64,000 nt of DNA, taken from positions 186,001-250,000 of the forward strand of contig NZ_JACJOT010000009.1 in assembly GCF_014695715.1 (NCBI RefSeq). Direction: 5' to 3'. The translations under genes and the position numbers were made by a program. This stretch comes from Microcoleus sp. FACHB-68. GTDB taxonomy: Bacteria; Cyanobacteriota; Cyanobacteriia; Cyanobacteriales; Oscillatoriaceae. The notes beneath the pieces are model-generated. The model was not told the DNA's origin. It made no database searches and saw only the letters and a list, made by a program, of their open reading frames with translations. Shown one piece after another: positions 1-8,093 of this stretch (positions are counted from its first letter, which is position 1; every line of letters starts with the position of its first letter).

Positions 1-1
1 A

Positions 2-751
2 AACAGCAGTATGCAGCGCGACCCCAGAGCGGATATTACACAATGCTGTGGGATTTTGTTTTTTGCGATCGTCGGCTCACCTCCGGTCACTTTGCTCGAC
101 CATGAAGGAAGAAAGCCCCATCAAAGACCGGAAAATCAAAAAGCTTTGTTGAAAAGCCCTTCCGATTTACTGGCTAAAGTGAATAGAATTTTTGACAGAG
201 CATTTGTAACTCACATCGACTACCGCTGGCAATCTATACCCGAGCTACAACAAGCCTTGATAGCTTGCCTTGATACAAATGAGAGCATTCATAATGCCGA
301 ACAATATATTGCTCAAATCCAAAATAAAGTATCAACTTCATCTGATTATGCCCAACGCCAGTCTTTTAAAAAACTTGCTCAACAGCTCGTTAAGGAGCTT
401 TTTAACGTAAGTCGAACTGTTGTCGGCGAACTTGGCGAAGGCTTTGGTACAATTCACGATGCAGATGCAATATACTTAAAAAATCGCGGTATTGCTCGGG
501 TTACAATAGACTGGGCTAAACTAAGGTTCTCGCAAAGTCACGGCATTACCAACGAATTTTTACCCAATAATTTTTTTCCTGAGTTTACAGGATATGCAAC
601 AGGAAACGAACTCGTTTTGTTGGCAGAGGTAAAGGGAGAGCAAATTGAACTATTAAGGACTCCTTTAAACGGCGACCCTGACTTTACTGCTTTTAGCGAA
701 CATCTCCGGCTTTTCTATCTTGAAGGAGTGAGAAAATTAATAGGAGCTTGA
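2..751 (+). CDS. Protein-kinase-like C-lobe fragment with a C-terminal extra domain (5' partial)
   Basis: The reading frame is open at the left edge of the window, so this is the 3' part of a longer gene. The first 85 or so visible residues read like the C-lobe of a Ser/Thr protein kinase: ADITQCCGILFFAIVGSPP resembles the segment around the conserved DxYxxG of helix F, and VNRIFDRAFVTHIDYRWQS resembles the end of the lobe where the invariant arginine lies. Residues of about 100-246 form a separate region that I do not recognise. The catalytic HRD and DFG motifs lie outside the window, so activity cannot be judged. It is followed by a convergent toxin-antitoxin pair. Family assignment is moderate; the function of the extra domain is unknown. 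Confidence 0.6.
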   Translation, partial: NSSMQRDPRADITQCCGILFFAIVGSPPVTLLDHEGRKPHQRPENQKALLKSPSDLLAKVNRIFDRAFVTHIDYRWQSIPELQQALIACLDTNESIHNAEQYIAQIQNKVSTSSDYAQRQSFKKLAQQLVKELFNVSRTVVGELGEGFGTIHDADAIYLKNRGIARVTIDWAKLRFSQSHGITNEFLPNNFFPEFTGYATGNELVLLAEVKGEQIELLRTPLNGDPDFTAFSEHLRLFYLEGVRKLIGA

Positions 752-802
752 ACGACCAAACACTGCGAGAGCGCTCGTTCCTACAATACAATAGTGCTGA
801 AC

Positions 803-1144
803 TTACGCCTCTGGTAACTCCTGTAAAATCTGTTCTACTGTTACTTTCAACGGAGGTAAATTATTCTGTACGATTGCCCAAACTAGGTTTAGCGAGACTC
901 GGAAATATTCATGCACTACAAGATTTCTAAACGCTACAATTTGCGCCCAAGGCACGGACGAATATCGGCTAGTTAACTCGGGCGATAACGCATTTGTCGC
1001 TTCTCCAATAATTTGCAGGTGATGAACAATCCAAATTTGAATCAATTCTTTGTTATCAAATGCCTGCCTGCCTTGGCTTGCATATCGTTCAATTGCGGCT
1101 ATTGCATCTAATATATCTTGCAGCCGTTCGGCTTCTCGCCTCAT
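803..1144 (-). CDS. hepT: HepT-like (DUF86) HEPN toxin
   Basis: A 113-residue helical protein with the HEPN signature Rx4HxY seen as RNLVVHEY near residues 73-80. In the HepT family this motif forms the RNase active site, and its tyrosine is the residue that the partner MntA modifies with AMP. The upstream gene on the same strand overlaps it by four bases (ATGA) and encodes the matching nucleotidyltransferase, which strongly supports a type VII toxin-antitoxin module. Length is usual for the family. The gene is convergent to the kinase-like fragment before it. Confidence 0.88.
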   Translation of the reverse strand: MRREAERLQDILDAIAAIERYASQGRQAFDNKELIQIWIVHHLQIIGEATNALSPELTSRYSSVPWAQIVAFRNLVVHEYFRVSLNLVWAIVQNNLPPLKVTVEQILQELPEA

Positions 1145-1452
1145 AGTGGTACAGCTTCCTGCAAAACGCGCTCGCGAATGCGTTCTTTCAACATATCCAC
1201 TGTGGCGATATCAACCTTACGATTGAGTAGTTGTTCTAAATCAAGCAATAGCCCACCTGGAAACCAAGGCGTAATTTTTTCTAAATCGTAATCCACTAAC
1301 AAATCAATATCGCTTTCTGGGGTCGCTTCGCCCCGCGCTACTGAACCGAATACGCGTACATTGTAGGCTCCGTGCTTTTGGGCAATGGCTAGAATTTGCG
1401 ATCGCTCATAATACAGTAATTCTTGAATGCCTAATCCTGTTTTGCTCATCAA
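1141..1452 (-). CDS. mntA: MntA-like minimal nucleotidyltransferase antitoxin
   Basis: A 103-residue protein with the perfect minimal nucleotidyltransferase motif GSx10DxD (GSVARGEATPESDID, about residues 36-50) and a following LLVD strand. MntA antitoxins transfer AMP to the tyrosine of the HepT HEPN motif and so silence the toxin. The stop overlaps the hepT start in an ATGA, so translation is probably coupled. An alternative start codon follows one residue later (MMSK). Together with hepT it forms a complete two-gene module in an accessory stretch. Confidence 0.88.
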   Translation of the reverse strand: MMSKTGLGIQELLYYERSQILAIAQKHGAYNVRVFGSVARGEATPESDIDLLVDYDLEKITPWFPGGLLLDLEQLLNRKVDIATVDMLKERIRERVLQEAVPL

Positions 1453-1580
1453 GCCCTCCTCAACGCCTTAAGATGTTGCTTCCCACACTGGGGTCATTGC
1501 TAGTTAATCAGCGAAAGTAGCCTAAAAGTTATCTGTAAGCATTCAAAGCCAAGCTATCAGACTTTGTAGAGTATTGTAGT

Positions 1581-1793
1581 ATGCTCGATATGGTTGCTGT
1601 CGATCCAGATTTTCAAGGTCGCGGCATTGGTAGTGCTTTGATAGAATTCGCTCTGGCTTGGATGAAAGATGCTGGGATGTCTATTGCGATGGTTGAGACT
1701 GGAGGTGATGCCGGTCATGCCCCAGCCCGTCACACCTATGAAAAGGTAGGCTTTGAGCTATTTCCAGTCGCCAGATACTTCAAGAAGCTTTAA
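1581..1793 (+). pseudogene. GNAT acetyltransferase remnant (C-terminal half only)
   Basis: About 70 residues match the second half of a GNAT N-acetyltransferase: the acetyl-CoA-binding strand and loop VAVDPDFQGRGIGSALI (Q/RxxGxG/A type) followed by the terminal YEKVGFE strand. The N-terminal half of the fold, with the first strands and helices, is absent; the frame upstream closes at a TAA at 1536-1538. No ribosome-binding site precedes the ATG. I read it as a truncated remnant rather than a working enzyme. A very short true ORF cannot be excluded. Confidence 0.6.
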
Positions 1794-2405
1794 GTGCAGA
1801 TGTTAAGTCTCAAGGTTTACTTTGTTCTATAGCTAGTCAATCGCGATCGCCCAATCGAGTCATGTTTGGTTTCACGTTACTTACTGATTCACAAGTAAGG
1901 ACTTGACAGACTCAACTCAACCTACAGCGAGGGGCGGTCGCACTAATTTGCTTAAGGCCAGAAAACCTTACAAAAGCATTGCCTACTCGAAGCCTGAAGG
2001 AAATGAGTGTGAGCCGTTTGTTTCATAAATATCACCGCCGGCTTGCCATCGTCTGCACATTCTGCTACTTCTGAATCTAATGACTGGAATGCTTTTTCCT
2101 ATAGCTAAAGCATTCCATTAGCGTCAACTTGCCGGCTTTCTCATCCATCTCCATACACTAGAAACCTTTGGATTAGACAGTTTCTTTCCCATCAGCCCAT
2201 TAATAGTTAGACCGCTAAGTTAAGTTGTCTATGGGGACGCAGTAAAATGTTATCTATAGGTTATGATGATCAAGTGGGCATAGGTTCTCGGCTGAGCGCA
2301 GTTGAATGGTTAAATATTGGTGGGAAATAATGATCGCTGCTTGTATAGTAGTAGAAACAAACGTATTCTCAGTTTTCACCGCTGAAACCTGGAGTCATTA
2401 AAGTC
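1794..2405. other. Intergenic stretch without a convincing gene
   Basis: About 610 bases separate the GNAT remnant from the ATPase gene. It contains a GCGATCGC octamer near 1842 and short open stretches on both strands broken by stops. One minus-strand stretch near 1960-2115 (EKAFQSLDSEVAECADDGKP) looks protein-like but has neither start nor length. It may be decayed coding DNA. No RNA gene, terminator or promoter stands out. Confidence 0.4.
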
Positions 2406-3806
2406 ATGCACCGCTATATTAAGCATATTAAGGCAGAGGGAGTTCTTGGACGCTTTGATATTGATCAAGAATTCCAAGAAGGTGTAAATGTCTTGTTTGG
2501 TAAAAATGGTACTGGAAAAACAACCTTACTCCACATATTAGCCAACTTGCTAAACGGTGACTATAAGCGATTTGCTTGCACAGAGTTTAGAACAATTAGG
2601 GTTCAGCTTAATGATGACACCAATATTGTTATTTCAAAGAAGGAAGTTGAGGAAGATAGCAATATTAATGTGACTGTCAATGATGAGAGCGTTGCAGAAA
2701 ATATTTCAACAACAAGAGAGAGATTGAAGCTGGATCAAGATAGAGAAGAATGGCGTATCTTATCTGCTTATCGGGAGCGAAAGTTAAGAGAACTACAAGA
2801 AGATGATGATGAGGAGGAAGTTAAGCCTATACTTCCAGTTGCGTATTTTCCCGCTTTTAGAACAATGATCGAAGCATGGGCTTCAGCAGAATTGAGGCCA
2901 CGAAATCCCAAAGACATACAGATTTTAAGCACAAAATTTGCTCGTGAACTATTCGGTTCCTTTGTGCCAAGTCTAAACTATCCTTCACCCATTGAAATAG
3001 AACGTGGACTAAGTGAAGAAATAGATGAGGCATTATTTAAAGTGACGCGTGCTGATAGAAAATATTTTGGAGAATTACTTCCAAACATATTTCAAATTTT
3101 ATCTAAAAACTCAATTTCTACTGAATACACCCTTGCAGAGGAAGGTGAGTCTGAAGAGATTATTGAAGAAATAAACTCCTTAGTCAAAAAGCTAGAAAAA
3201 TATGCCTTAAAAGCAGCCCCTGAAATCACGAAGCTCCGTAGTTCTGTATCTTCTTTCGAGGTGGATAACCAAAAGAAGAGAATTGCAGAGCAAGTACTAA
3301 ATATTTATCGAAAGGCTCTTAGAGAAGTTGTTTCAGTTCAAGACAATTCGTTTAGAAGTATTGAAACTTATTTAGAGTCCATAAACTCATTTTTAGAAGG
3401 CAAAAGCATAGAAATTAGTTCGACAGAACCCATATTGAGGCGAAAGTCATCAGTAGAAATAAAATTTGAAGCAGGAACTCCAAACACGATACCTGGTATT
3501 CGTCGCGCATTATCATCAGGAGAACGTCAAATAGTAACACTGATTTATGCTGCCACTCATATGAGTAAGCAGGAAATAGTTTTGATTGATGAGCCAGAGA
3601 TTTCTCTTCATGTTGATTGGCAAAGGCATCTTCTTCAGAAAATGTCCGAGCAGCTTGGAGAGCGACAAATCATAGTTTGTACACACTCACCCGTAATTGG
3701 AGCAGATTATGAAGAGCGGGTAATAATTTTTGAGCCAACAATTACCTGTTCATCTGAAAATACCAACAACAATGGATTTGTTGAAGAGGACGGTGAGGTA
3801 TTTTAA
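2406..3806 (+). CDS. AAA/ABC-type ATPase, AriA-like (putative PARIS defence system)
   Basis: A 466-residue ATPase of the OLD/RecF-like AAA class. The N-terminus has a Walker A loop GKNGTGKTT at about residues 33-41. The C-terminal part has an ABC-like signature (LSSGERQ), a Walker B with catalytic Glu (VLIDEPEISLH) and a switch histidine (THSP). The middle is a charged, probably coiled insertion. The next gene starts on the last base of this stop codon (TAATG) and encodes a DUF4435 protein, which is the pairing of AriA and AriB in PARIS anti-phage systems. In that family AriA assembles with AriB and releases it upon sensing a phage anti-restriction protein. The defence role here is inferred from architecture. 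Base composition is more AT-rich than most of the window. Confidence 0.8.
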   Translation: MHRYIKHIKAEGVLGRFDIDQEFQEGVNVLFGKNGTGKTTLLHILANLLNGDYKRFACTEFRTIRVQLNDDTNIVISKKEVEEDSNINVTVNDESVAENISTTRERLKLDQDREEWRILSAYRERKLRELQEDDDEEEVKPILPVAYFPAFRTMIEAWASAELRPRNPKDIQILSTKFARELFGSFVPSLNYPSPIEIERGLSEEIDEALFKVTRADRKYFGELLPNIFQILSKNSISTEYTLAEEGESEEIIEEINSLVKKLEKYALKAAPEITKLRSSVSSFEVDNQKKRIAEQVLNIYRKALREVVSVQDNSFRSIETYLESINSFLEGKSIEISSTEPILRRKSSVEIKFEAGTPNTIPGIRRALSSGERQIVTLIYAATHMSKQEIVLIDEPEISLHVDWQRHLLQKMSEQLGERQIIVCTHSPVIGADYEERVIIFEPTITCSSENTNNNGFVEEDGEVF

Positions 3807-4807
3807 TGGCTACTAAGTACGATCCACAATCTTATCGAGTGTATTTAAGGAACAGTATTAGTAGTAAAACTAAGCATATTCTTGTTGAAGGAAGAGATGA
3901 CAAATATTTAATTGACAAATTATGCAAAGATTTTTTAACTGAAAACAACCAAAGCCAAAATTTTGAAGTTCTTGTAGATTCTGCCGAAAGTCTTATACAA
4001 GTACAAGGAGATGAATTACAGTTGTTATCAAATAATAGAGAGAAAGTGGAATTCATTGCTAACAGTGTTTATGGACAACCATATGCAGATGGTTTCGTTG
4101 GCTTTATTGACAGAGAGTTGCACAAATTTAAATGGGATTGTGATGTTGATTCCGAACTACAAGATTTGGTTGAATCTCATGAAATAATTAAGCGGCTTGT
4201 TCGATCAAGAGGTCATTCCATAGAAAACTATATCTTCGATTTATCTATACTTTATGAAGTCCTCGAATCTCTTTCAACTACAGTATATGCAAATCAGGCA
4301 ATTGAGTTATTTAAGGAATCTTTTCAGCACACTCTCCGTATAGCTTGCTCAATTGGGCTTGCAGCAACAAAAGCACAAGTTTTATCTAAAATTAGTTCGA
4401 CAATTGAGTACAAACTTCTCGAAATCACTTCGACTAGGGAAATAACGTTCAATCTTGATAATTGGATTGAGGAACTCCTTAAAAGACAAATTTCAGCCTC
4501 CCAAGCACAAGATATAAGATTGCACTATGCAACTTATAACGACCAAGTTTCTAGAGCCTCAATTTCTTTGGTGAGATGGATATGTCATGGACATATTGGT
4601 TATGATTTCTTGAGAGCCTTATATGAAAGATGCGTATTTGATAGTTGTCCAATTGTACAAGATAAGACTAAAGAGGTGAGTGGAATAAGTTGGGTAGCTA
4701 AGGAAAAGTTACTGTCTTGTTTCATCAACTCTTGGATAAAAAAGTCTTTGCAAGAGCAATATGAATACCCTATAGCCATTTTTGAGTTATTAAAAATAAC
4801 ATCATAA
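3806..4807 (+). CDS. DUF4435/TOPRIM-like protein, AriB-like effector (putative PARIS)
   Basis: A 333-residue protein with DUF4435 features: ILVEGRDDKYLID near residues 25-37 supplies the first acidic TOPRIM-like glutamate (E28), VGFIDRE near 98 supplies the second acidic cluster, and GHSIENYIFD near 136-145 is the typical conserved HsiEny block. In PARIS the AriB protein is a TOPRIM nuclease unleashed by AriA, leading to tRNA cleavage and growth arrest. The start codon overlaps the upstream ATPase stop by one base, so the two are translationally coupled. The C-terminal 150 residues are helical and unfamiliar to me. Function is inferred from domain pairing. Confidence 0.78.
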   Translation: MATKYDPQSYRVYLRNSISSKTKHILVEGRDDKYLIDKLCKDFLTENNQSQNFEVLVDSAESLIQVQGDELQLLSNNREKVEFIANSVYGQPYADGFVGFIDRELHKFKWDCDVDSELQDLVESHEIIKRLVRSRGHSIENYIFDLSILYEVLESLSTTVYANQAIELFKESFQHTLRIACSIGLAATKAQVLSKISSTIEYKLLEITSTREITFNLDNWIEELLKRQISASQAQDIRLHYATYNDQVSRASISLVRWICHGHIGYDFLRALYERCVFDSCPIVQDKTKEVSGISWVAKEKLLSCFINSWIKKSLQEQYEYPIAIFELLKITS

Positions 4808-5434
4808 GCATTAAATAATTAGCTCGGTATAACAACCCTGCTGGAGTGGACTGATGATATATATTGGCTAGGTTTGCAGAGGTTATTCGCAGCCCCTCAG
4901 CAGGAACGTTAGCTGTCAACTCAATCCCCGCCCAGATAGATGTTGAGTTTCGCTATGCTTAACCCAACCTACAGTTCCTCATTTTTTTGAATTTCGCAAG
5001 AGGTCTAATCAGTGCTGTTTTTTAACCTAATCAATTACCAGAACTTAAGTACAATTTAGAGAGATTAACCCTTCTCGCTGTACAAGAAACCTGGAAAATT
5101 TTTGTAGCAAATCTTTTGAACTTTTTTAAATCAAATAAAGTGTAAATTTCAGGGTTTTATTTTTATGAGAAAAACGAATAGATTCATATTAGCTCAAATA
5201 AAAAAATCACTAAGACAAACCTCTTGTTTCTATCATTAGCGTTGAAGTCGCCGGAACATTTGCTTCAAAGACGCTTTGCTTACCCATGAGATGAGAGCGC
5301 TCGCTCATCGTTTAATTTTTCTATAAGTTTAAAATTTACTGCGTAATGGAGCATCAGGCAAAACAACAATTATTTAAAACTCTAGAATTACAATAGGAGT
5401 AGGTAGTTTATGTTATTAAGGAATTTGGGTTTTC
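4808..5434. other. Intergenic AT-rich stretch with a dispersed repeat
   Basis: About 630 bases with no credible ORF. Near 4942-4971 lies a copy of the common bacterial dispersed motif in which GTTGAGTTTCGC faces a CTTAACCCAAC arm, an imperfect palindrome. The rest is AT-rich. It marks the boundary between the accessory left end and the more ordinary genes that follow. I see no terminator with a U-tract directly after the DUF4435 gene. Confidence 0.4.
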
Positions 5435-5845
5435 ATGCCTTACCACGTTATTTATGATGGCAATTGCAATCTGTGTGTCACCCTGGTGCAGCAGCTAGAA
5501 AATTTAGACAAAGGCCAGCTATTTACCTACATTCCCATGCAAGATCCACAGGCGCTCACTCAGTTTGGCGTCACGCCGCAAGATTGTGAACTGGGGATGA
5601 TTGTAATCGACGCCGGCAATCCCCAGCGCCGGTGGCAAGGCAGTGATGCCGCAGAAGAAATTGGACGGCTGTTACCCGCCGGCTACGTGTTTGTGGAAGC
5701 CTATCGAGCACTGCCGGGGCTAAAGTGGGCCGGTGATCGCTTCTATGAACAAATTCGTGATAACCGCTACACCATATTTGGTAAACGCTCAAGCACCTAC
5801 CAATCTACCTACCCCAGCGCTTGCAGCAACAACACTTGCGGCTAG
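5435..5845 (+). CDS. DCC-family (DUF393) thiol-disulfide oxidoreductase
   Basis: A 136-residue protein starting with the family's hallmark YDGNCNLC (residues 7-14), the DxxCxxC thioredoxin-like redox motif. The mid-section RLLPAGYVFVEAYRALPG fits the usual C-terminal helices of DUF393. These proteins are presumed dithiol oxidoreductases of the cytoplasm; no substrate is established. The C-terminus ends in an unusual Ser/Thr/Cys-rich tail containing two further cysteines (SACSNNTCG). The gene stands alone, convergent with the next one. Confidence 0.88.
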   Translation: MPYHVIYDGNCNLCVTLVQQLENLDKGQLFTYIPMQDPQALTQFGVTPQDCELGMIVIDAGNPQRRWQGSDAAEEIGRLLPAGYVFVEAYRALPGLKWAGDRFYEQIRDNRYTIFGKRSSTYQSTYPSACSNNTCG

Positions 5846-5865
5846 TGCCCCATGCCCAAAAACCC

Positions 5866-6294
5866 CTAATTCCCCGGACTATTAAACACATCTAAAACCT
5901 GCCGGCAAAAGTGTTTCAGCATATCAGCAGCGCTAGGTGCCGGCTCAGATAGCCCAACAAACTGCCAGCTGTCCACAGTGGAAAATCGCCACTGTTTTCC
6001 TTGATGGTCAAATCCAGCAGCTTCTACCCCGATCGCACGCCGGTGTTCATCCAGCGGATCTTCATAAAAGCGAATCTGAACCAAAATACTGCGACTCTGA
6101 AACAACCGGCTTCTGCCGGGGAAATGGAAGCCAATATCAATAGAATCTGGATCGACGAGTTCCAGAGTATCGGGATCATTCATCCAGGGCTTAAGATCTA
6201 CCCTTATATCTGGAAACTCTGACTTAAATAAATTAACCACCGTCGCAATCTTGCTGGCCACTTCAATATTTCGAGCCTTCTCCGCTGCGTTCAC
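5866..6294 (-). CDS. Conserved hypothetical protein (142 aa)
   Basis: A soluble, mixed alpha/beta protein with no signal peptide and no membrane segment. I do not recognise a domain. The sequence IDIGFHFPGRSRLFQSRSILVQIRFYED resembles a beta-sheet core. The frame is well formed and shows the GCCGGC-rich codon usage of neighbouring genes, so it is probably real. It is divergent from the next hypothetical gene, about 135 bases away, and may share the regulatory gap with it. Confidence 0.6.
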   Translation of the reverse strand: MNAAEKARNIEVASKIATVVNLFKSEFPDIRVDLKPWMNDPDTLELVDPDSIDIGFHFPGRSRLFQSRSILVQIRFYEDPLDEHRRAIGVEAAGFDHQGKQWRFSTVDSWQFVGLSEPAPSAADMLKHFCRQVLDVFNSPGN

Positions 6295-6429
6295 TCCAAA
6301 CCCTCCTACTAACGTGCTGTCAGATGTGATCTAATGGTTTCAGATGGGCAAACACAAGTTTTTCATATCAAGATAGCTCATACCCCTGCCAAAGAAGCGG
6401 CAATCAACAGAAGACTAGGAGTCAAACAG

Positions 6430-6816
6430 ATGGCCACCCCCTGCCACATCATTGTTGAAGGGAATCCCGTAATCATCTACGCCAGTCGGAATGGAAGCCC
6501 CGACAAAGTTCGACGTATCCTCAAACCCTTTCTAGAAAAATTTTTGCAAGAGAGAGAAACCGCTGGAGAATACTGTGATACACCTGAGTGTTTAGTGGCT
6601 CAGATTGTTGTCCGCTTTGGGTTTGAGATTTGTGAAGATGATTTCTCTAATTTAAAAGTGAGCTTGGCTTACGATCCAACGGTGGAGTACCTTTACTCCG
6701 TTGCACCGGATCAACAGGTGAGTGTTTGGGTTGCACAGGAAGAATATCGCCAAAATCCCAGCTTGGGACTGAAAGCGTGCCGGCAGTTGGAGGGGGAAGG
6801 CTGGCGCATTGACTAA
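6430..6816 (+). CDS. Conserved hypothetical protein (128 aa)
   Basis: The frame is open from 6334, but the ATG at 6430 is preferred because an AGGAG sits 8 bases upstream (6416-6420), while the ATG at 6334 has no ribosome-binding site. The protein starts MATPCHIIVEGNPVIIYASR and ends with a segment YRQNPSLGLKACRQLEGEGW. I see no catalytic motif, signal peptide or membrane helix. Function unknown. The longer start would add 32 residues. Confidence 0.6.
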   Translation: MATPCHIIVEGNPVIIYASRNGSPDKVRRILKPFLEKFLQERETAGEYCDTPECLVAQIVVRFGFEICEDDFSNLKVSLAYDPTVEYLYSVAPDQQVSVWVAQEEYRQNPSLGLKACRQLEGEGWRID

Positions 6817-6919
6817 TTTGCTGTGATTTTAACCCCATTTAGCGATTTGCCTGGGAGTTGAATCCCAGGCGTGATTGCTCAATGCTATTGAGAATCGGCC
6901 AACTTATCAGGGAAACTGT

Positions 6920-7781
6920 TTAAAGCACGACGGTGGCAGATGAGTGCTTAACATCGGGTTCAGGCTGCGCTTCAGTTGCCGGCAACACCCGAACACGGGC
7001 AAATTTAAGACAACTGACGCCTTGCAATTGCTCCACGATGCCGGTAGAGATTTCATGCGCCGGTTAATTTGTTTAAACTTATTAGGTCGCAAAATTGAAT
7101 CTCGCTCGATCAGCAACTGAGTCAGCCGGCGCATGGTTTCCTGAGCAGTGACATCAAATTCCTCAAGCAGCAACAATCCTTCAACTTGGTAATTATCTAA
7201 ACGCAGTCGTTGCTCTAAAACCGGCAACTCGCTAGCAACTAAATCGAGCGCATCTGTTAATTTGAGTTTGCCTTCTTGTCGCAGCTTGTGTAGCTTTAAA
7301 TCGGCAAATTCATTGATATTGGAATTGCGCCGGCTCACTTTTAAGCGATCTGAGGTTAGCCAAAATTCGATAAAGCGCGGTTCCTGAGCAGAAGGACTGT
7401 GGAGTGTGGCCACCTGCGGCTCATCAAGCAAGTGCAATTTCCGTAAATCAATGTTATACAAATCTCTGAGAACTAAATGCAAAACATGACGCCGATATAG
7501 TTCTTCAGCAGCCGCTTCACTAATATCTTGGAACAGATCCAGGAGTCGGATTTTCTTGCCGGCACCTATTCCATTACTCATGTCTGCCGGCGGCACTTCA
7601 ATCCCAGCTAGCCGGCAAAACGCATCATTGCCATAGCGTTCGAGCTTTTTGCCTTATCTGGATAACTGAGTTTGCTTCCTTGTTTCGCCTCACGCCTTGA
7701 GCTTCGCTTGATCTCAGGCTGGCATTGAGCTAATTGGGCGATTGGCGAGGAAAGCCGGCTCAGTTTGCTCCTAGATGTCAT
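6920..7781 (-). pseudogene. Hypothetical gene broken by two frameshifts
   Basis: Three minus-strand frames join into one protein. Segment one starts at the ATG at 7779-7781 (MTSRSKLSRLSSP). It changes frame in an A5 tract near 7645-7650, where one more A would give KAKKLERYGNDAFCRLAGIEV. Segment two runs through KIRLLDLFQDISEAAAEELY to FKQINRR near 7075. Segment three continues EISTGIVEQLQGVSCLKFAR and ends VVL at 6920. Codon usage is native in all three. I do not recognise the family. Either this is a decaying gene or the two indels are sequence errors; the A-tract one is the type sequencers make. A 229-residue ORF at 6907-7596 covers only the middle, with a spurious tail. Confidence 0.6.
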
Positions 7782-7852
7782 AGATGCTGTGAGAAAATTG
7801 TCAAAAATTCCGCTTTAATTAGTTAAATTTAGACGAAGGGAATGGGGCATGG

Positions 7853-8007
7853 GTCAAGGCTGCGCCAACCTAAAGGTATGGGCAAGGCTGCGCCAACCTA
7901 AAGGTATGGGCATTGGGCAAGGCTGCGCCAACCTAAAGGTATGGGCATTGGGCTATTAAAAACTGCCCTTCAGGACTCAGGACTCAGCACTCAGCACTCA
8001 GGACTTA
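7853..8007. repeat. Tandem copies of a dispersed 28-base repeat plus heptamer STRR
   Basis: Three head-to-tail copies of a unit reading AAGGCTGCGCCAACC followed by TAAAGGTATGGGC occupy about 7853-7952. They are followed by heptamer-type short tandem repeats (GACTCAG/CACTCAG) at about 7972-8007. The same unit recurs near 12.5 kb and 19.0 kb in the opposite orientation, and a partial copy lies near 16.1 kb. Placement just upstream of ffh leaves the gene untouched. Confidence 0.85.
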
Positions 8008-8093
8008 ATCCCGCCCTTCCCACGGCTCAAATCCCATAAAGGGTTATCCTAATCTATAAGTCTTAAAGAAAATTATCTAGAAACGATCCTTCC

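Noticed and set aside
4837-4904. Terminator candidate after the DUF4435 gene
   Set aside because: A 7-bp CCTGCTG/CAGCAGG match with a loop of more than 50 bases and no T-run is likely chance.
7853-8007. Possible CRISPR array
   Set aside because: The units are head-to-tail with no unique spacers of constant length, and no cas genes are present.
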